A DNA stretch of 64,000 nt from Anticarsia gemmatalis (GCF_050436995.1 NC_134745.1:15252001-15316000), one strand, 5' to 3'; positions 26,905 to 37,772 are shown, numbered from the stretch's first letter. The notes: a model not told the origin generated them from the sequence alone. Numbers and translations are program-made.

Positions 26905-27060
26905 ATTTATTAGTGTTTGACATTCGAAATGTGCTTCAAAAATTTGTTTCTACGACACCCGCTAGAGGTATTAATCGAGTTTTCATTAAAAAATGTTGTT
27001 GCTAGCTGCAGAGCTAGTCGGTGGTCGACAGTGGTTGAAAATTGTGATATTAGTGGTGCA
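26905..27060 (+). mobile_element. Diverged CWG-target MITE (copy A)
   Basis: The order of core phrases (TTTGACATTCGAAATGTGCTTC, CCGCTAGAGG, TAGCTGCAGAGCTAG) follows the MITE family. Termini are eroded and the left end is unclear. The same piece is at about 32285-32430 in copy B. Confidence 0.55.
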
Positions 27061-27329
27061 AGTTCGGCTATTAAATTGTTGTCAACTGAGATACGCAATA
27101 CACCCGCTATTCCACCTCCATACAAAATTAATTCCGAGTAATGAAAAAATCAAATGTCTGCGAAGTTTTTTCGAAAAAACACAATTTAACAGCGATGGGC
27201 CTTTAAGATGGCTAAGTGCTTATTGGTGATAGACCGACGTTAATGGAATAGTGTGACGTCATATTGGTATTTCACAAAGATTATGTATGTTGTAGAAGGT
27301 GTGTGATGAGAGGTTAGTGCTTACGACCA

Positions 27330-27700
27330 GCAATGTAATGATTACTAATATTATTATACAATTTATACATGCAATAATCTGATTCTGTCTACCAATCCGC
27401 TTGTTTGACTGGTCGTTCCGTGAATGGGTGACCATCTTAGACATATCTAATTCCTCCGTGTTTCGGATGGCACGTTTAATTGTGGGTCCCGGTTGTCATT
27501 TTCAAAGATCTTTGACAGTCGGTAATAGTAGTCAGAAGCTTGAAAGCCTAACAACCAGTCTTACCGAAGGGTATATATAGTGTTAAAACTCCGGTCACTG
27601 TAAAATACTGGTATCTAGCTGCATCCGGTGAGACTGGAAGCCGACTCCAAAATAGTTGAAAGAAAGGCTAGGCTGATAAACAGGTCTACATAAAAAGAAC
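27330..27700 (+). mobile_element. LINE 3' fragment, private to copy A
   Basis: The familiar lepidopteran LINE 3' sequence: CGTTTAATTGTGGGTCCCGG, TCTTTGACAGTCGG, GTAGTCAGAAGCTTG, then GCTGCATCCGGTGAGACTGG and ATAGTTGAAAGAAAGGCTAG. Reverse transcriptase coding sequence is missing. A related tail is at 50345-50455. Confidence 0.75.
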
Positions 27701-28087
27701 ACACGATACTAAAAATGCAATAAAGAAATAAAACATAAGTAGGTATACTTAATATAAACGGCAGAACATTACCTGATAGATTAATATCAGAGAGTTTCCA
27801 AGCTACGATATAATAATTGTAATCGGTAGAAGTTGTTCAAACGTTGGCGTGGAGGCAGAGGCACAAAGTTGGAGCTGGTAGATAACGGTATTAGATCGTA
27901 ATGGCAGATCTAACGCTAATGTTACCTTTATTCACTGTTCTGTAAAACTTTTGATTATGTTCGATTGCTAACTAGCTATTGCTTATAGTAATTCTCGAGT
28001 AATAACTAGTAAAAAGTGCAAGTTAAATTATCACTTCGTTAAATTACATTAAAATAGATTCTGCCATTTAGCCATTAAAAGTTTTAT

Positions 28088-28116
28088 TGGGACAGTATAA
28101 ATTTTATACTGTCCCA
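28088..28116. repeat. Perfect 29-bp palindrome
   Basis: TGGGACAGTATAAA, one central T, then the exact inverse TTTATACTGTCCCA. Copy B (about 33603-33645) keeps the right arm (ACTGTCCCA) but not the left, so the full palindrome exists only in copy A. Confidence 0.85.
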
Positions 28117-28992
28117 TTTTTGGACAAAGGTTTAAAAAGACAACAGTTTATTTCATAATAATACCAGCCGACTTCTGTGATCTTATTGGTCTTTAATAGT
28201 ACATTTTATGTCATTACCAAAATAAACCGAATTGGTTGAGCTATTTTTACTTGAAAATTTTAGATGAAGACACAATATCGTGTTTAATTCGAATGGATAA
28301 TATACGGATAGTATATCCAGGGTTAATCTTCACAAAACATCGGAATTTTTAGCCAAAAAGTGAAAAACAAAGGTTTGTATCAGAAGAATCAGTGACTTGT
28401 GATAGATCCTGCGTCCCGAATCTCGCATGATAGCTTTATTTTACTCGATCTATTTGACTAGTGGGTCACGGGAATCGTGTCACTGAGTAGTAATTGAAAC
28501 TGAATGTGTTGTGCTATGAAGCTTGCATTCCAGGGTACGAGTGTCTAATTCAGAAAACATGATTTTTTCTTACATACTAATACTGTTACTGCTCTCGAAA
28601 TAATTTGTTTTCAAGGAATAAGGCATAATCTTGCAATATACATATCTACACGGATCAATTTATTTAAAACGAAGAATTTAAAGAACAAACTATTTATAAG
28701 ACACAATATAAAGTGCTGGTTCAACAGAGAATCACAGAATGTCCCATGATCAATGAAAAAATAAAAGTTGAAAATTATCCTTATAGTTATTATTAAAAAA
28801 ACATTATTTCCAGTTATTATTGTGTATTACTAAACATGCTACGTAAAAGTTAAAGTTATATAAAAATTGCATTACGGGTATCAAATCCATAACCAGAATT
28901 CCAAAAATCATAGCTCTACACCAACCTTACCTAAGTTCACTTTGTACCTACACCATTCATCACAACACCGCGTCTACATAATAATCTACCTC

Positions 28993-29182
28993 GGTGATAT
29001 TGTTTGAGGTATTTTGCGGCTCGTCCCCGGATTACAAGCGTTTCGCCACGGCCGACATGACCGACACGAGCGACGTGTGAGGGCAAGATTAACTTCAGCA
29101 AATCTCCTCAAGCATTTCCCATTACATGGTATGACGTCATACACGATGTATTGGGAATAGGGGCTATTGGGAATTTTATGTG
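28993..29182. promoter_or_regulatory. Conserved block in duplication (copy A)
   Basis: 190 nt that align with 34448-34637 without gaps and with about six differences by eye, whereas the flanks are much more diverged. It contains TGACGTCA (29132-29139) and GC-rich CGAGCGACG. Both strands are open for a while: plus, a short frame ending ATADMTDTSDV then stop; minus, a frame ending KIPQTISPR. Neither resembles a known family, so a regulatory element is the simpler reading. Confidence 0.4.
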
Positions 29183-29825
29183 AAGGTAGAAATTGTGAAA
29201 GGGTGGCTATGGCTATACCACAAATCATATACATATAAAACAAAGTTGTATGTTGTTTTAGTCTTACTAATTGTGGGGTGTTTTTCAACAGTACATACTT
29301 AATTCGAAGTTTTCAATAAAAAAAATTAAAGTACCTAATTTTTGTTGTACTTTTGTTTCTCATTTTCAGTATGCCTGTGCTTTTTATGCTCAGTCATATA
29401 GATCACACACGGTATCTGATCTTTAACCAAACTTTACAGGCTTTACATGAGACATTTTGACCTACAACCGTATTTACAAACCAAAAACAAATTTTTGAGT
29501 CTAAAAACTGTCTTGGTTATCAAAATATGCGAGATTATGTCGTGAGAATGGCACTGCTAAATGATGTTCCATAACTTTTGAAAGCTTTGCCCTAACAATG
29601 GCCAGTTAGAAAAAGACTTTCCTTTTATTCTAGACTTTCATCCGAGAAATATTCTACAGTTCAACAGATTAAGGAAGTCGGGATGAAATTACATTTTTTG
29701 ATTTAAAATGTTGCTTTGAGAATGTTATTCATAACAAAAGTAAATAACACTATTTCTTGCTATGTAAAATATTTTTACAACGAATATTTTATGCATTAGT
29801 TTGGCTTCTACATTCTATAAAATAC

Positions 29826-29875
29826 CTGCTGACACCCGCGACTCTGTTCGCGTGTTTATCCTTTCGGCAAGTTGG
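29826..29875 (-). mobile_element. LEP1-like 3' end fragment
   Basis: CTGACACCCGCGACTCTG and TTCGCGTG resemble the reverse-oriented 3' end of another LEP1 subfamily, but the CTAG terminus and the body are missing. Confidence 0.4.
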
Positions 29876-32007
29876 GTTAGTTTAACAAAAAAATAAGAAT
29901 ATTAGGGCTGACATGAATGATCGATAATCCTAAATTATGAACCTTAAACCTAAATTTTAAATCTTAAAACCTAAACCGTAATCCAAATCCTAAATGCTAT
30001 AAATAAATGTAGCAGTGTAGTTTATAAGAAATAACAAACAGACAAAAGCTTGTGTATGAAATTTTGGAGATAAAAGCTTCATTTTAGTCACAACTTATTC
30101 AAGTAATTTCACTTAAACGGTCCAAAACTACAAAAAATATATACTCTCCCGTTACAAAACACACAGGACATTAATCGCTTGTCTTCTAAAATATTCATAA
30201 ATACAAACATTAGCGGGACTGTAATAGCAGATAGGAATTAATGGTGGCACGTGTCGACTGCGGTTCACCGCAGACTGTGTGAGCCTCAATGTTGCACTAC
30301 CTATTATTTGTGTTATGTTTATTAGTTTCATATTAGCTACATTTTGTATTTCATTTTAGGAAGTTAATGTTTTTTGGATAAAGTTTGTGTTACATGAGTA
30401 AAAGGAATTCATACAGTCGGCTGTCGATCGACACATGACGGCGATTTTACTTCAAAAGAATGAAGAAAACGTAGAATTTCTTTGAAATTAAAAAGTCAAA
30501 ATGAAGATATCAACGGGCTTAAGAATGTGGTGTGTGTAAATTTCATAAGTTTTAACAATGATATTTTAGTTTGTTTAATGGTATTGCATAAATGTCGTTG
30601 CAGTCACAAAACAATGGAAAATTGTTCTGAAAATTTTGAAAAAAAAAGTCGAAACGTTTAGTGGACGTAATCAGATATATAAATTGAAAGTGCTGATTCG
30701 ATAATACTTGAGTAAATTGTGTTAGGCCTTTGTTGATGGGATGGAATTTTAATGGAGGACTATTTTATTGTATTGTTTGGTAAATAATACGTTTTGGATA
30801 TTTATGTTTTGCAATAATAAACTATTTTCAGTAAGAATTACGTAAATGCTTAATGCTTTCTATTAGCTGTTGTTAAATTAGTTAAAATGGATCTAATTTT
30901 ACAGTTGTTGAACAAAAAAAGTTGGTGATGATCGGAAATATTTTCTATCTATGAATGGAGAAGATAAATGTTCTTTATAGGAATAAGGCGTCATTACAAA
31001 CAACTTTGTATAAATACGCAACTAAATTAACAAACTCCACTATTGAAAAAACTGCATGGCAACTACTAGCATTTTTTTAACCCGAGCACTGTGAACTTGT
31101 AGCCTTGTGACTACTTCTTATACACCCACAGAACTACACTAATATACAATCTAAAGTTATCGAGACATTTAATCAAATTAGTGCCCAAATTTTAATTTTG
31201 AAATGAAATCCCAGTCGTATTCTCACTCAGCTTAGAAAAACCTTTATATTCCTAACTTCAATTTCCTTCAAGGCTAAAAGACTAAAACTAAAAAGATTTA
31301 ACAAAAAGGTTACGAAGAAAACATGCGCGTAATACGAAATTGTATTTCACAGTCCATCGTCGGTTTTGTACCTTTGTCTATTAACATTTAAACAGTTAGG
31401 AAGCAATGAATAGCGAAATAAGAAGTTAGAAAGTGTTTCGGAACTACATGTTTTGAATACTTTAGTGATTTGGAAATCTTTTTAGATTGTTTTACGAAGT
31501 TTGAGCTCTGTTGAAAGTATTACTGTAGGTAAAATCACAGATTTATATTTTGTGTTAGGGTAACTTCTGCCTGGGGCTTCATTCACGTAAGAAGATTCCA
31601 TTCAAAGAAAAAAAATCATACAGCAATGAGATCTGGGATGTTCAATGATTTGATTTAAAAAGCTATGTCTTCCCTACACATTTTACTTATACATAAAATT
31701 ATATTAATTACTGACCCTTTCAAAGTTCAAATAGGAATATTACATTTCGAGTCACCGATCCTTTACTTTCGTTTATATAACATTCAAATTTATAAATAGA
31801 CTGAGTCTTTTTTAGATGACTCCGAAACACTTAAGTACTTTGTAAATACGGCATGTCTCTTTGGTATAAGACTAATAATACAATTCCACGAAATCCGATC
31901 AAAGACAGAAGATTACTAAGAGCATTTTACATACATAATATTGTGTATTTCAGTTGACAAGTAGTGTTCGTCATTTTGATACTATCTATATATGTAGTAC
32001 ATTGCTG

Positions 32008-32179
32008 TAGTGATATTTTCTTCAGTCAGTACTGTCTAGTATCAAAAGTTAGACATTTAAAAATGTACTGCCAAAATAGGTCCTACGGCGCTCATTAGAG
32101 GCGCTCATCAGATTTTAATACGAAATTTCTTGCTAGCTAGCCGGTTGTCGGTAGTCTATATTGGTAGAGAATAGAGTTA
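32008..32179 (+). mobile_element. CWG-target MITE (copy B)
   Basis: 172 bp flanked by CTG at 32005-32007 and 32180-32182. It is the duplicated counterpart of 26569-26740, with small differences (for example GGCGCTCATCAGATTT). Confidence 0.75.
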
Positions 32180-32284
32180 CTGTTTTAACGTAAGGTATTT
32201 ATCGCCATAATTTTAGGAAAATCAATGTACCTACTATTGCTCTTTTTTACAGTTAGCGGTACAATCGAGTATGACGTTTAAAAT

Positions 32285-32430
32285 TTATTAGTGTTTGACA
32301 TTCAAAATGTGCTTCAAAAATTTGTTTCTACGACACCCGCTAGAGGTATTAATCGAGTTTTCATTAAAAAATGTTGTTGCTAGCTGCAGAGCTAGCCGGT
32401 GGTCGACAGTGGTTGAAAATTGTGTTAATT
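32285..32430 (+). mobile_element. Diverged CWG-target MITE (copy B)
   Basis: Counterpart of 26905-27060. The match is close up to about 32425, after which the two copies diverge. Confidence 0.55.
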
Positions 32431-32713
32431 ATATGACACAAGTTCGGCTATTAAATTGTTGTCAACTGAGATACAAAACACCCGATATTTCACCTTCAAT
32501 ATAAAATTAATTCCAAGTAATAAAAACCTGATGTCTGCAAAGTTTTGTCGAAAAAACACAATTTAACGGCGATGGGCCTTTAAGATGGCTAAGTGCTTAT
32601 TGGTGATAGACCGACGTTAATGGAATAGTATGACGTCATGTTGGTATTTGTCAAAGATTTATGTATGTCGTAGAAGGTGTGAGGTGAGAGGTTAGTGCCT
32701 ACGACTGGCAATC

Positions 32714-33180
32714 CTTATTTATATTCCACTACTGTGGGCTAGGCCATCTCACTGAGTTGATTTGACAATTTAGCAACGCTTGTCTATGAATCTTTGCGAT
32801 GCATCATCGCAGCGCAGTATTTTGGTATCGATTTTCATTTGAAATTGTCGCCTTCAGTTTTTACTAATACTATAATGCTGTTGAAATAAAATCTATGTTT
32901 ATCTGTTATGTTACCCTATCAAGGCTCAACTACTGAACGGATTTTGGTGAAATATAGCATGACGATAGTTAAAGACACAAATCCGAACACAAGCTAAGTT
33001 TGTTGGTAAACTTAAAATATGGCCTTAAACCCAAAAAATAAGACTTATATAGGACCATCTAACGCGAGCGACTAAGCTTGCGAGCGAAAAATATATACAG
33101 ACAGACCGATTGTCTGTGAATGTGATTCTAAAAAAGTATAATAGATACATGCAGTCTGATTTTTACACTTATGGGTAAAA
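32714..33180. mobile_element. Retroposon and LEP1-like fragments, private to copy B
   Basis: ATTCCACTACTGTGGGCTAGG near 32722 is a LINE-tail phrase. From about 32860 the start TTACTAATACTATAATGCTG and ACTACTGAACGGATTTTGG are LEP1/Helitron-like, with an AAGCTTGCGAGCG hairpin-like end near 33075. Copy A has an unrelated LINE at the corresponding place. Confidence 0.5.
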
Positions 33181-34447
33181 GAAAGGAACATTAAAATGCA
33201 ATAAAGAAATAATACATAAGTAGGTATACTTAATATAAACGATAGAACATAACCTGATAGATTAATATCAGAGAGTTTCCAAGCTGCGATATAATAATTG
33301 TAATCGGTAGAAGTTGTTCAAACGTTGGCGCCGAGGCTCAAAGTTGGAGCTGGTAGATAACGGTATTAGATCGTAATGGCAGATCTAACGCTAATGTTAC
33401 CTTTATTCACTGTTATGTAAAACTTTTGATTATGTTTCATTGCTTACTGCTAACTAGCTATTGCTTGTAGTTACGCTCGATTAACAGTTAGAAAAGAAAA
33501 ATGTTTAATCAATAATATAACATAATATAATTTAGAAGTGCATCTACGCTTTGCTCAATTAGATTTGAAATAGATTCTCCCATTTGGCCATTAAATCCTG
33601 ACAGATTTTTTTTCCTAACATAATTTTACTGTCCCATTTTTGAACAAGTGTTTTCCATAATAATTCTAGTCGATTTATGCAATCTTTAAAGTCTGAAAGA
33701 ACAATGGTATTTCATTTTTAGAGCTACATTTTATGTGATAACCAAACTAAACCGAATTGGTTGAGCTATTTTCACTTGATAAATTTTAGGCGGAAACACA
33801 TTAGCAATTGTTTTACTCGAATGTATCAAATTAAGATGGTAAATCCAGGGTTAATCTTCACAAAATATTAGAATATTTGGCGAAAAAGTGAAAACACAAA
33901 GGTTTGTATCAGAAAAACCCAGTGACTTGTGATAGATCCTGCGTCCCGAATCTCGCATGATAGCTTTATTTTACTCGATCTATTTGACTAGTGGGTCACG
34001 TGAATCGTGTCACTGAGTAGTATTATTGAAATTGAATGTGTTGTGCTATGAACCTTGCATTTCAGGGTACGAAACTTTAGTTCAACATGATGTTATTTTT
34101 TCGACATACGATTTTTACAATCGAAACAATTTACTAACACGAAGGAAATATTTAGATTTTTATGAAAACAATTAATGTATGTTTATAAAGATTTCCCACG
34201 ATCAGTGCAGCGTAGTAGCGTGGAAAAGTTCAGCGCGATTTAAAAAATGAAAATAATACATATAGTTATTTAAAAAAATAATTATTCACATTTATTATTA
34301 TGAAGTAGTAAACATGCAACGCAAAAATATGAAACTTATTAAGAAAATTGCTTCACAAGTACTAAATCCACTACCTACACTAACCTAAACTTTACATTGT
34401 ACCTACACCCTTTATCACAGCACCGCGTCTACTCAATAATCTACTAA

Positions 34448-34637
34448 GGTGATATTGTTTGAGGTATTTTGCGGCTCGTCCCCGGATTACAAGCGTTTCG
34501 CCACGGCTGACATGACCGACACGAGCGACGCGTGAGGGCAAGATTAACTTCAGCAAATCTCCTCAAGTATTTCCCATTACACGGTATGACGTCATCCACG
34601 ATGTATTGGGAATAGGGTCTATTGGGAATTTTATGTG
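34448..34637. promoter_or_regulatory. Conserved block in duplication (copy B)
   Basis: Partner of 28993-29182, again with TGACGTCA (34587-34594). The short plus-strand frame keeps its stop, and the differences include both silent and amino-acid-changing positions, so coding constraint is not evident. Confidence 0.4.
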
Positions 34638-36122
34638 TAGGTATATTATGGAAGGGTGTATGGCTATATTTCATGTATCTACTATATATCATGTATTTGC
34701 TAATATTACTAATTGTAGGAAGTTTTTGAAAGTACATTCTTAATTTGAGGTTTTCTATGTAATATTTAAAAGTACATTATATTTATTATAATGCTGTACA
34801 CACACATTTTTTTCAGGATGTCGGTACTTTTAGTGCTAAGTTATATAGATATCACACACGGTATGGCGAGTTTATCACCAAAAACTGATTATTAACCAAA
34901 CTTCGGGCTTTACAGGAAATAGAAAATTGTGATGCACATGAGACATTTTTACCTACAATCGTGTTAACCAACCAAAAAACATATTTGAGTCTAAAAACTG
35001 TCTTGGTTATCAAAATATGCGAGATTATGTCGTGAGAATGGCACTGCTAAATGATGTTCCATAACTTTTGAAAGCTTTGCCCTAACAATGGCCAGTTAGA
35101 AAAAGACTTTCCTTTTATTCTAGACTTTCATCTGAGAAATATTCTACAGTTCAACAGATTAAGGAAGTCGGGATGATATTACATTTTTTTGATTAAAAAT
35201 GTTGCTTTGAGAATGTTATTCATAACAAAAATAAATAATTCTGGTCTAAAAATATAAAATATTTTTACAGAAGAATTTGTGTTTTAGTCTAGATAGAGCT
35301 TCTTTTGTAAGGAACAAGTTGATCTATGCAGTTCGGTTCGAGCGCATCTCCTATGTTTCAATTTACAAAAGATAAGTAAACTCACAGAACTTTAACTACC
35401 TTTGTGCTTAATGTTATCTATTTCTCTTCAGCGGTTTAGTCATAATCACCGTTTGTAATTTTAACAGAATCAGATACATTCACAGAGACCAAAGAACGCC
35501 ATTTGGTGATCTTTATAAACTTTCCTTGCCTCATTCACATCCATACATCTTGTGACACAGGACTGCCGATTAAGATTATTAAACAAACCAAAGTAAGAGT
35601 CGCGTTAATTCCTGTGTTACTAAAAACACTACATTTTATCTACAATACATGTAAGTAATTTCACTTAAACGGTCCAAAACTACAAAAACATACACTCTCC
35701 CGTCACAAAACACACAGGACATTAATCGCTTGTCTTGTAAAATATTCATAAATACAAACATTAGCGGGACTGTAATAGCAGATAGGAATTAATGGTGGCA
35801 CGTGTCGACTGCGGTTCACCGCAGACTGTGTGAGCCTCAATGTTGCACTACCTATTATTTATGTTATGTTTATTAGTTTCATATTAGTTACATTTTGTAT
35901 TTCATTTTAGGGAGTTGATGTATTTTTTTTTGCTATAGTTTGTGCTCAGTTAAAAATTGATAGGAGTTTAAATGTCGCCGGTGATACACGACGGTCATTC
36001 TCTACGAACAAGCCAAAATCAAGTTGCTAAAAGGTCTACGAATTTGGTATGCAGGGTTATGGAGCTTTAACAATAGAATTTTAGTTTGTTTAATGGCATA
36101 GCATATGAATCGAAATCTGCAG

Positions 36123-36283
36123 TAGCACAATTCTCTCTCATTATCAACTATCGCTAACCGACTAGCTATCGAAAAATGAAGTATGAAAATCGGTTCAGCG
36201 CCTCTAGCGGACGCCGCAAAACTATTTTTGTAGTACATTTTAAATGTCAAATTCTCGGTGTCCGATTGTAGAAAATCGCGCTG
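36123..36283 (-). mobile_element. CWG-target MITE, private to copy B
   Basis: 161 bp with ends TAGCACAATTCTCT and AGAAAATCGCGCTG (imperfect inverted repeats), flanked by CAG at 36120-36122 and 36284-36286. The matching site in copy A near 30600 (GTTGCAGTCAC) is unoccupied, giving a direct before/after comparison and showing insertion after the duplication. Confidence 0.85.
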
Positions 36284-36330
36284 CAGTTTGTATAAATCAA
36301 CGAAAAATTGTTGTGATAATTTTGAAATAG

Positions 36331-37000
36331 AATTTTATTCATATTTTGGCAACAACTGCTTGTGATTCCTTTAAAAGGTTTATTTTTTGATATAGTATCA
36401 AAAAGGTTTACGATGTAAGCTGTAGGTTAAATAAGAGACATTTGTTCCTTGAATAGACAGCCAGTGCGATGCAATACTTCATACGACACGTTTCAGTAAC
36501 TAATTTACTCAATGATTTTATATAGCTACCTAGTGTCTCCGGTAACAAACGCACAGCGCGTCTGTTTGCGGCGACAGACCGCAACGTCGCCGCGTCGCCG
36601 CGTCGTCGTCGTGTCGTTGTCGCGCGGCTGCGGTCGCCGAGACGCGGTTGAGTCGTACATGCGTTTTAATGCTCCCTACTCTTATTGTTTAATTGGAATT
36701 GCGTAATTTATTTCCCGAAAGGAGGAAGATTAAAATTAAGAGTTGTGAATTGTTTTTGAGAGAGTGCAGTGAAGAGGATATTATAATTGTTACACGTTCT
36801 TATATTTAAAAATATTTATAAATATGAGACTACGTTAATCATCCACGACTGACTTAATATTGTCTAGTAAAGGGCTTTGTCGACCATTGACCGTGACGTA
36901 CTAGAATACGAAAATTTTTTTGGCCGACTGTAGGCAACCCTTGCTTACCTTTCAAAGAGAAACTAACACGATTAAACAATAATATTTTATAACCCGTCCG
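36331..37000. promoter_or_regulatory. GC-rich island, possible promoter
   Basis: About 36550-36660 is very GC- and CpG-rich (GCGTCGCCGCGTCGTCG) in AT-rich surroundings. About 100 bp further, GAGAGAGTGCAGTGAAGAGG has the look of an arthropod initiator (CAGT) and 5' leader on the plus strand. The 64-codon frame across the island (36512-36706) has no recognisable domain. No transcript can be inferred from sequence alone. Confidence 0.25.
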
Positions 37001-37150
37001 CAGCGCGATTTTCTACGATCGATACTATCGACACTCCAGAGACGAACATTTAAAATGTACTGCAAAAATAGTTCCTAAAGCACCCATTAGAGGCGCTGAT
37101 CAGGTTTTCATGTAAGATTTTTCGACAGCTAACCAGTTAGTCGATAGCAT
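37001..37150 (+). mobile_element. Truncated CWG-target MITE
   Basis: The left end CAGCGCGATTTTCTACGATCG and core AACATTTAAAATGTACTGC...GAGGCGCTGATCAGG are clear. The right terminal repeat is missing after about 37150. It lies only about 55 bp inside the intron from the 5' splice site of the Ig1 exon. Confidence 0.7.
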
Positions 37151-37204
37151 TTAAGGTACTTAGATACCTGCAGATGGTAAGGTTAGGATGGTGCTACGAC
37201 TGAC

Positions 37205-37347
37205 CTGCCTCCAGACGCATATCCCGCGATAGTATAGTCCCCGCAGTGCTGGCAGCTCGGCAGCGGTACACCGCCGCGTGCACGTCGCTGCGGTACTGCG
37301 CCGCCGAGAATGTGCCCAGCCATAGCGTGCCGTTCTGTAGTGCGCTC
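37205..37347 (-). CDS. Dscam-like gene, exon for second half of Ig1
   Basis: Internal exon of 143 nt (1 nt, 47 codons, 1 nt) between the acceptor TTGTTTGTTACAG and the donor G|GTCAGTCG on the minus strand. The peptide starts SALQNGTLWLGTFSAAQYRS, then DVHAAVYRC with the second Ig cysteine at residue 29, and ends SRDMRLEA. The series LQNGTL...F.A..YR.DVH..VYRC.A....G.I.SRD is the signature of the C-terminal half of Ig1 in Dscam proteins. The last G joins TA of the exon at 11417-11578. The codons are GC-rich, unlike the surrounding intron, as expected for coding sequence. The exon carrying the signal peptide and the first half of Ig1 should lie at higher coordinates but was not found. The family is fairly certain; the paralogue is not. 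Confidence 0.85.
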
Positions 37348-37772
37348 CTGTAACAAACAACATAAAGATATTTATATTTAGACACTATTCTATATTACAT
37401 CTGATCGACTTCGACCGTATGAAAAGATTTTTCGGGATAAAAAATATCTTATGTGTCAGTCTAGGCTATATAGGTACATACTGTGTGTATAAAATTTTAT
37501 CAAAATCTGTTTGGTACTTTGGGCATGGTTGAGGTCCAACCCAACATCTAAATATTAGCATCTTTAAAAAAGCTTATGCCAAAGCCTCCTGGGAACCATC
37601 ACTGTATTAATAAAGGCATGATAAAACCCATTATATATAGCTGTGTAGTAGACTTGTAAAAAGCAAAACAAGATTGGAAGAATGTAATGCAAAGCAATTG
37701 AAAATTTTTAAACTCTTCCTATACCAATCTGCCACGACTTGTATAACGTAAATTTACCTTAGACTATCTATT

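Larger units (their letters stand above)
26501..27099. mobile_element. Element with TCAGTTGACA inverted repeats (copy A)
   Basis: The terminal inverted repeats are ATTGCGTATTTCAGTTGACA (26501-26520) and TGTCAACTGAGATACGCAAT (about 27080-27099), with one mismatch. It is a non-coding DNA-transposon remnant enlarged by nested insertions (MITE 26569-26740, second MITE-like piece 26905-27060, LINE tail 26819-26863). The same family is found unfilled at 44998-45157 and duplicated at 31940-32479. Confidence 0.7.
25199..30650. repeat. Tandem duplication, copy A (about 5.45 kb)
   Basis: This segment is repeated in the same orientation immediately next to it (copy B, 30651 to about 36330). Both copies start at GAAACGTTTAGTGGACGTAA. 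Near-identical blocks, by eye, are 25811-26100 with 31255-31544, 28371-28490 with 33900-34020, 28993-29182 with 34448-34637, 29497-29699 with 34987-35189, and 30101-30360 with 35653-35911. Sequence between them is clearly more diverged with indels. Insertions private to A are a LINE piece (27330-27700) and a 45-bp retroposon tail (26819-26863). No exon for the Ig gene was seen inside. Confidence 0.9.
31940..32479. mobile_element. Element with TCAGTTGACA inverted repeats (copy B)
   Basis: Copy B counterpart of 26501-27099, with inverted ends ATTGTGTATTTCAGTTGACA and TGTCAACTGAGATACAAAAC. It carries the two shared MITEs but not the 45-bp LINE tail. Confidence 0.68.
30651..36330. repeat. Tandem duplication, copy B (about 5.68 kb)
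   Basis: Second copy of the unit at 25199-30650. It ends around the shared phrase GATAATTTTGAAA near 36326. Insertions private to B include the MITE at 36123-36283 and a retroposon plus LEP1-like piece at about 32710-33180. The copy carries both older MITEs present in A, which shows these were there before the duplication. Confidence 0.9.
11579..37204 (-). other. 25.6-kb intron of the Dscam-like gene
   Basis: The intron is inferred from two exons with matching phases: the donor GTCAGTCG next to 37205 and the acceptor TTTTCCACAG next to 11579. The upstream exon leaves one G and the downstream exon supplies TA, giving GTA (Val). The intron carries scattered SINE, LINE and Helitron insertions and the large tandem duplication at 25.2-36.3 kb. 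Long introns in this position are normal in Dscam genes. An exon that I failed to recognise inside it cannot be excluded. Confidence 0.7.

Noticed and set aside
28986..29288. 100-codon minus-strand frame, echoed at 34444-34737
   Set aside because: Only the 3' half is conserved between copies, the starts differ, and changes are not preferentially silent; better explained by a conserved non-coding block.
29925..30000. Scattered CCTAA motifs, resembling the insect telomere repeat
   Set aside because: Only about four copies, irregular and embedded in AT-rich sequence; no true array.
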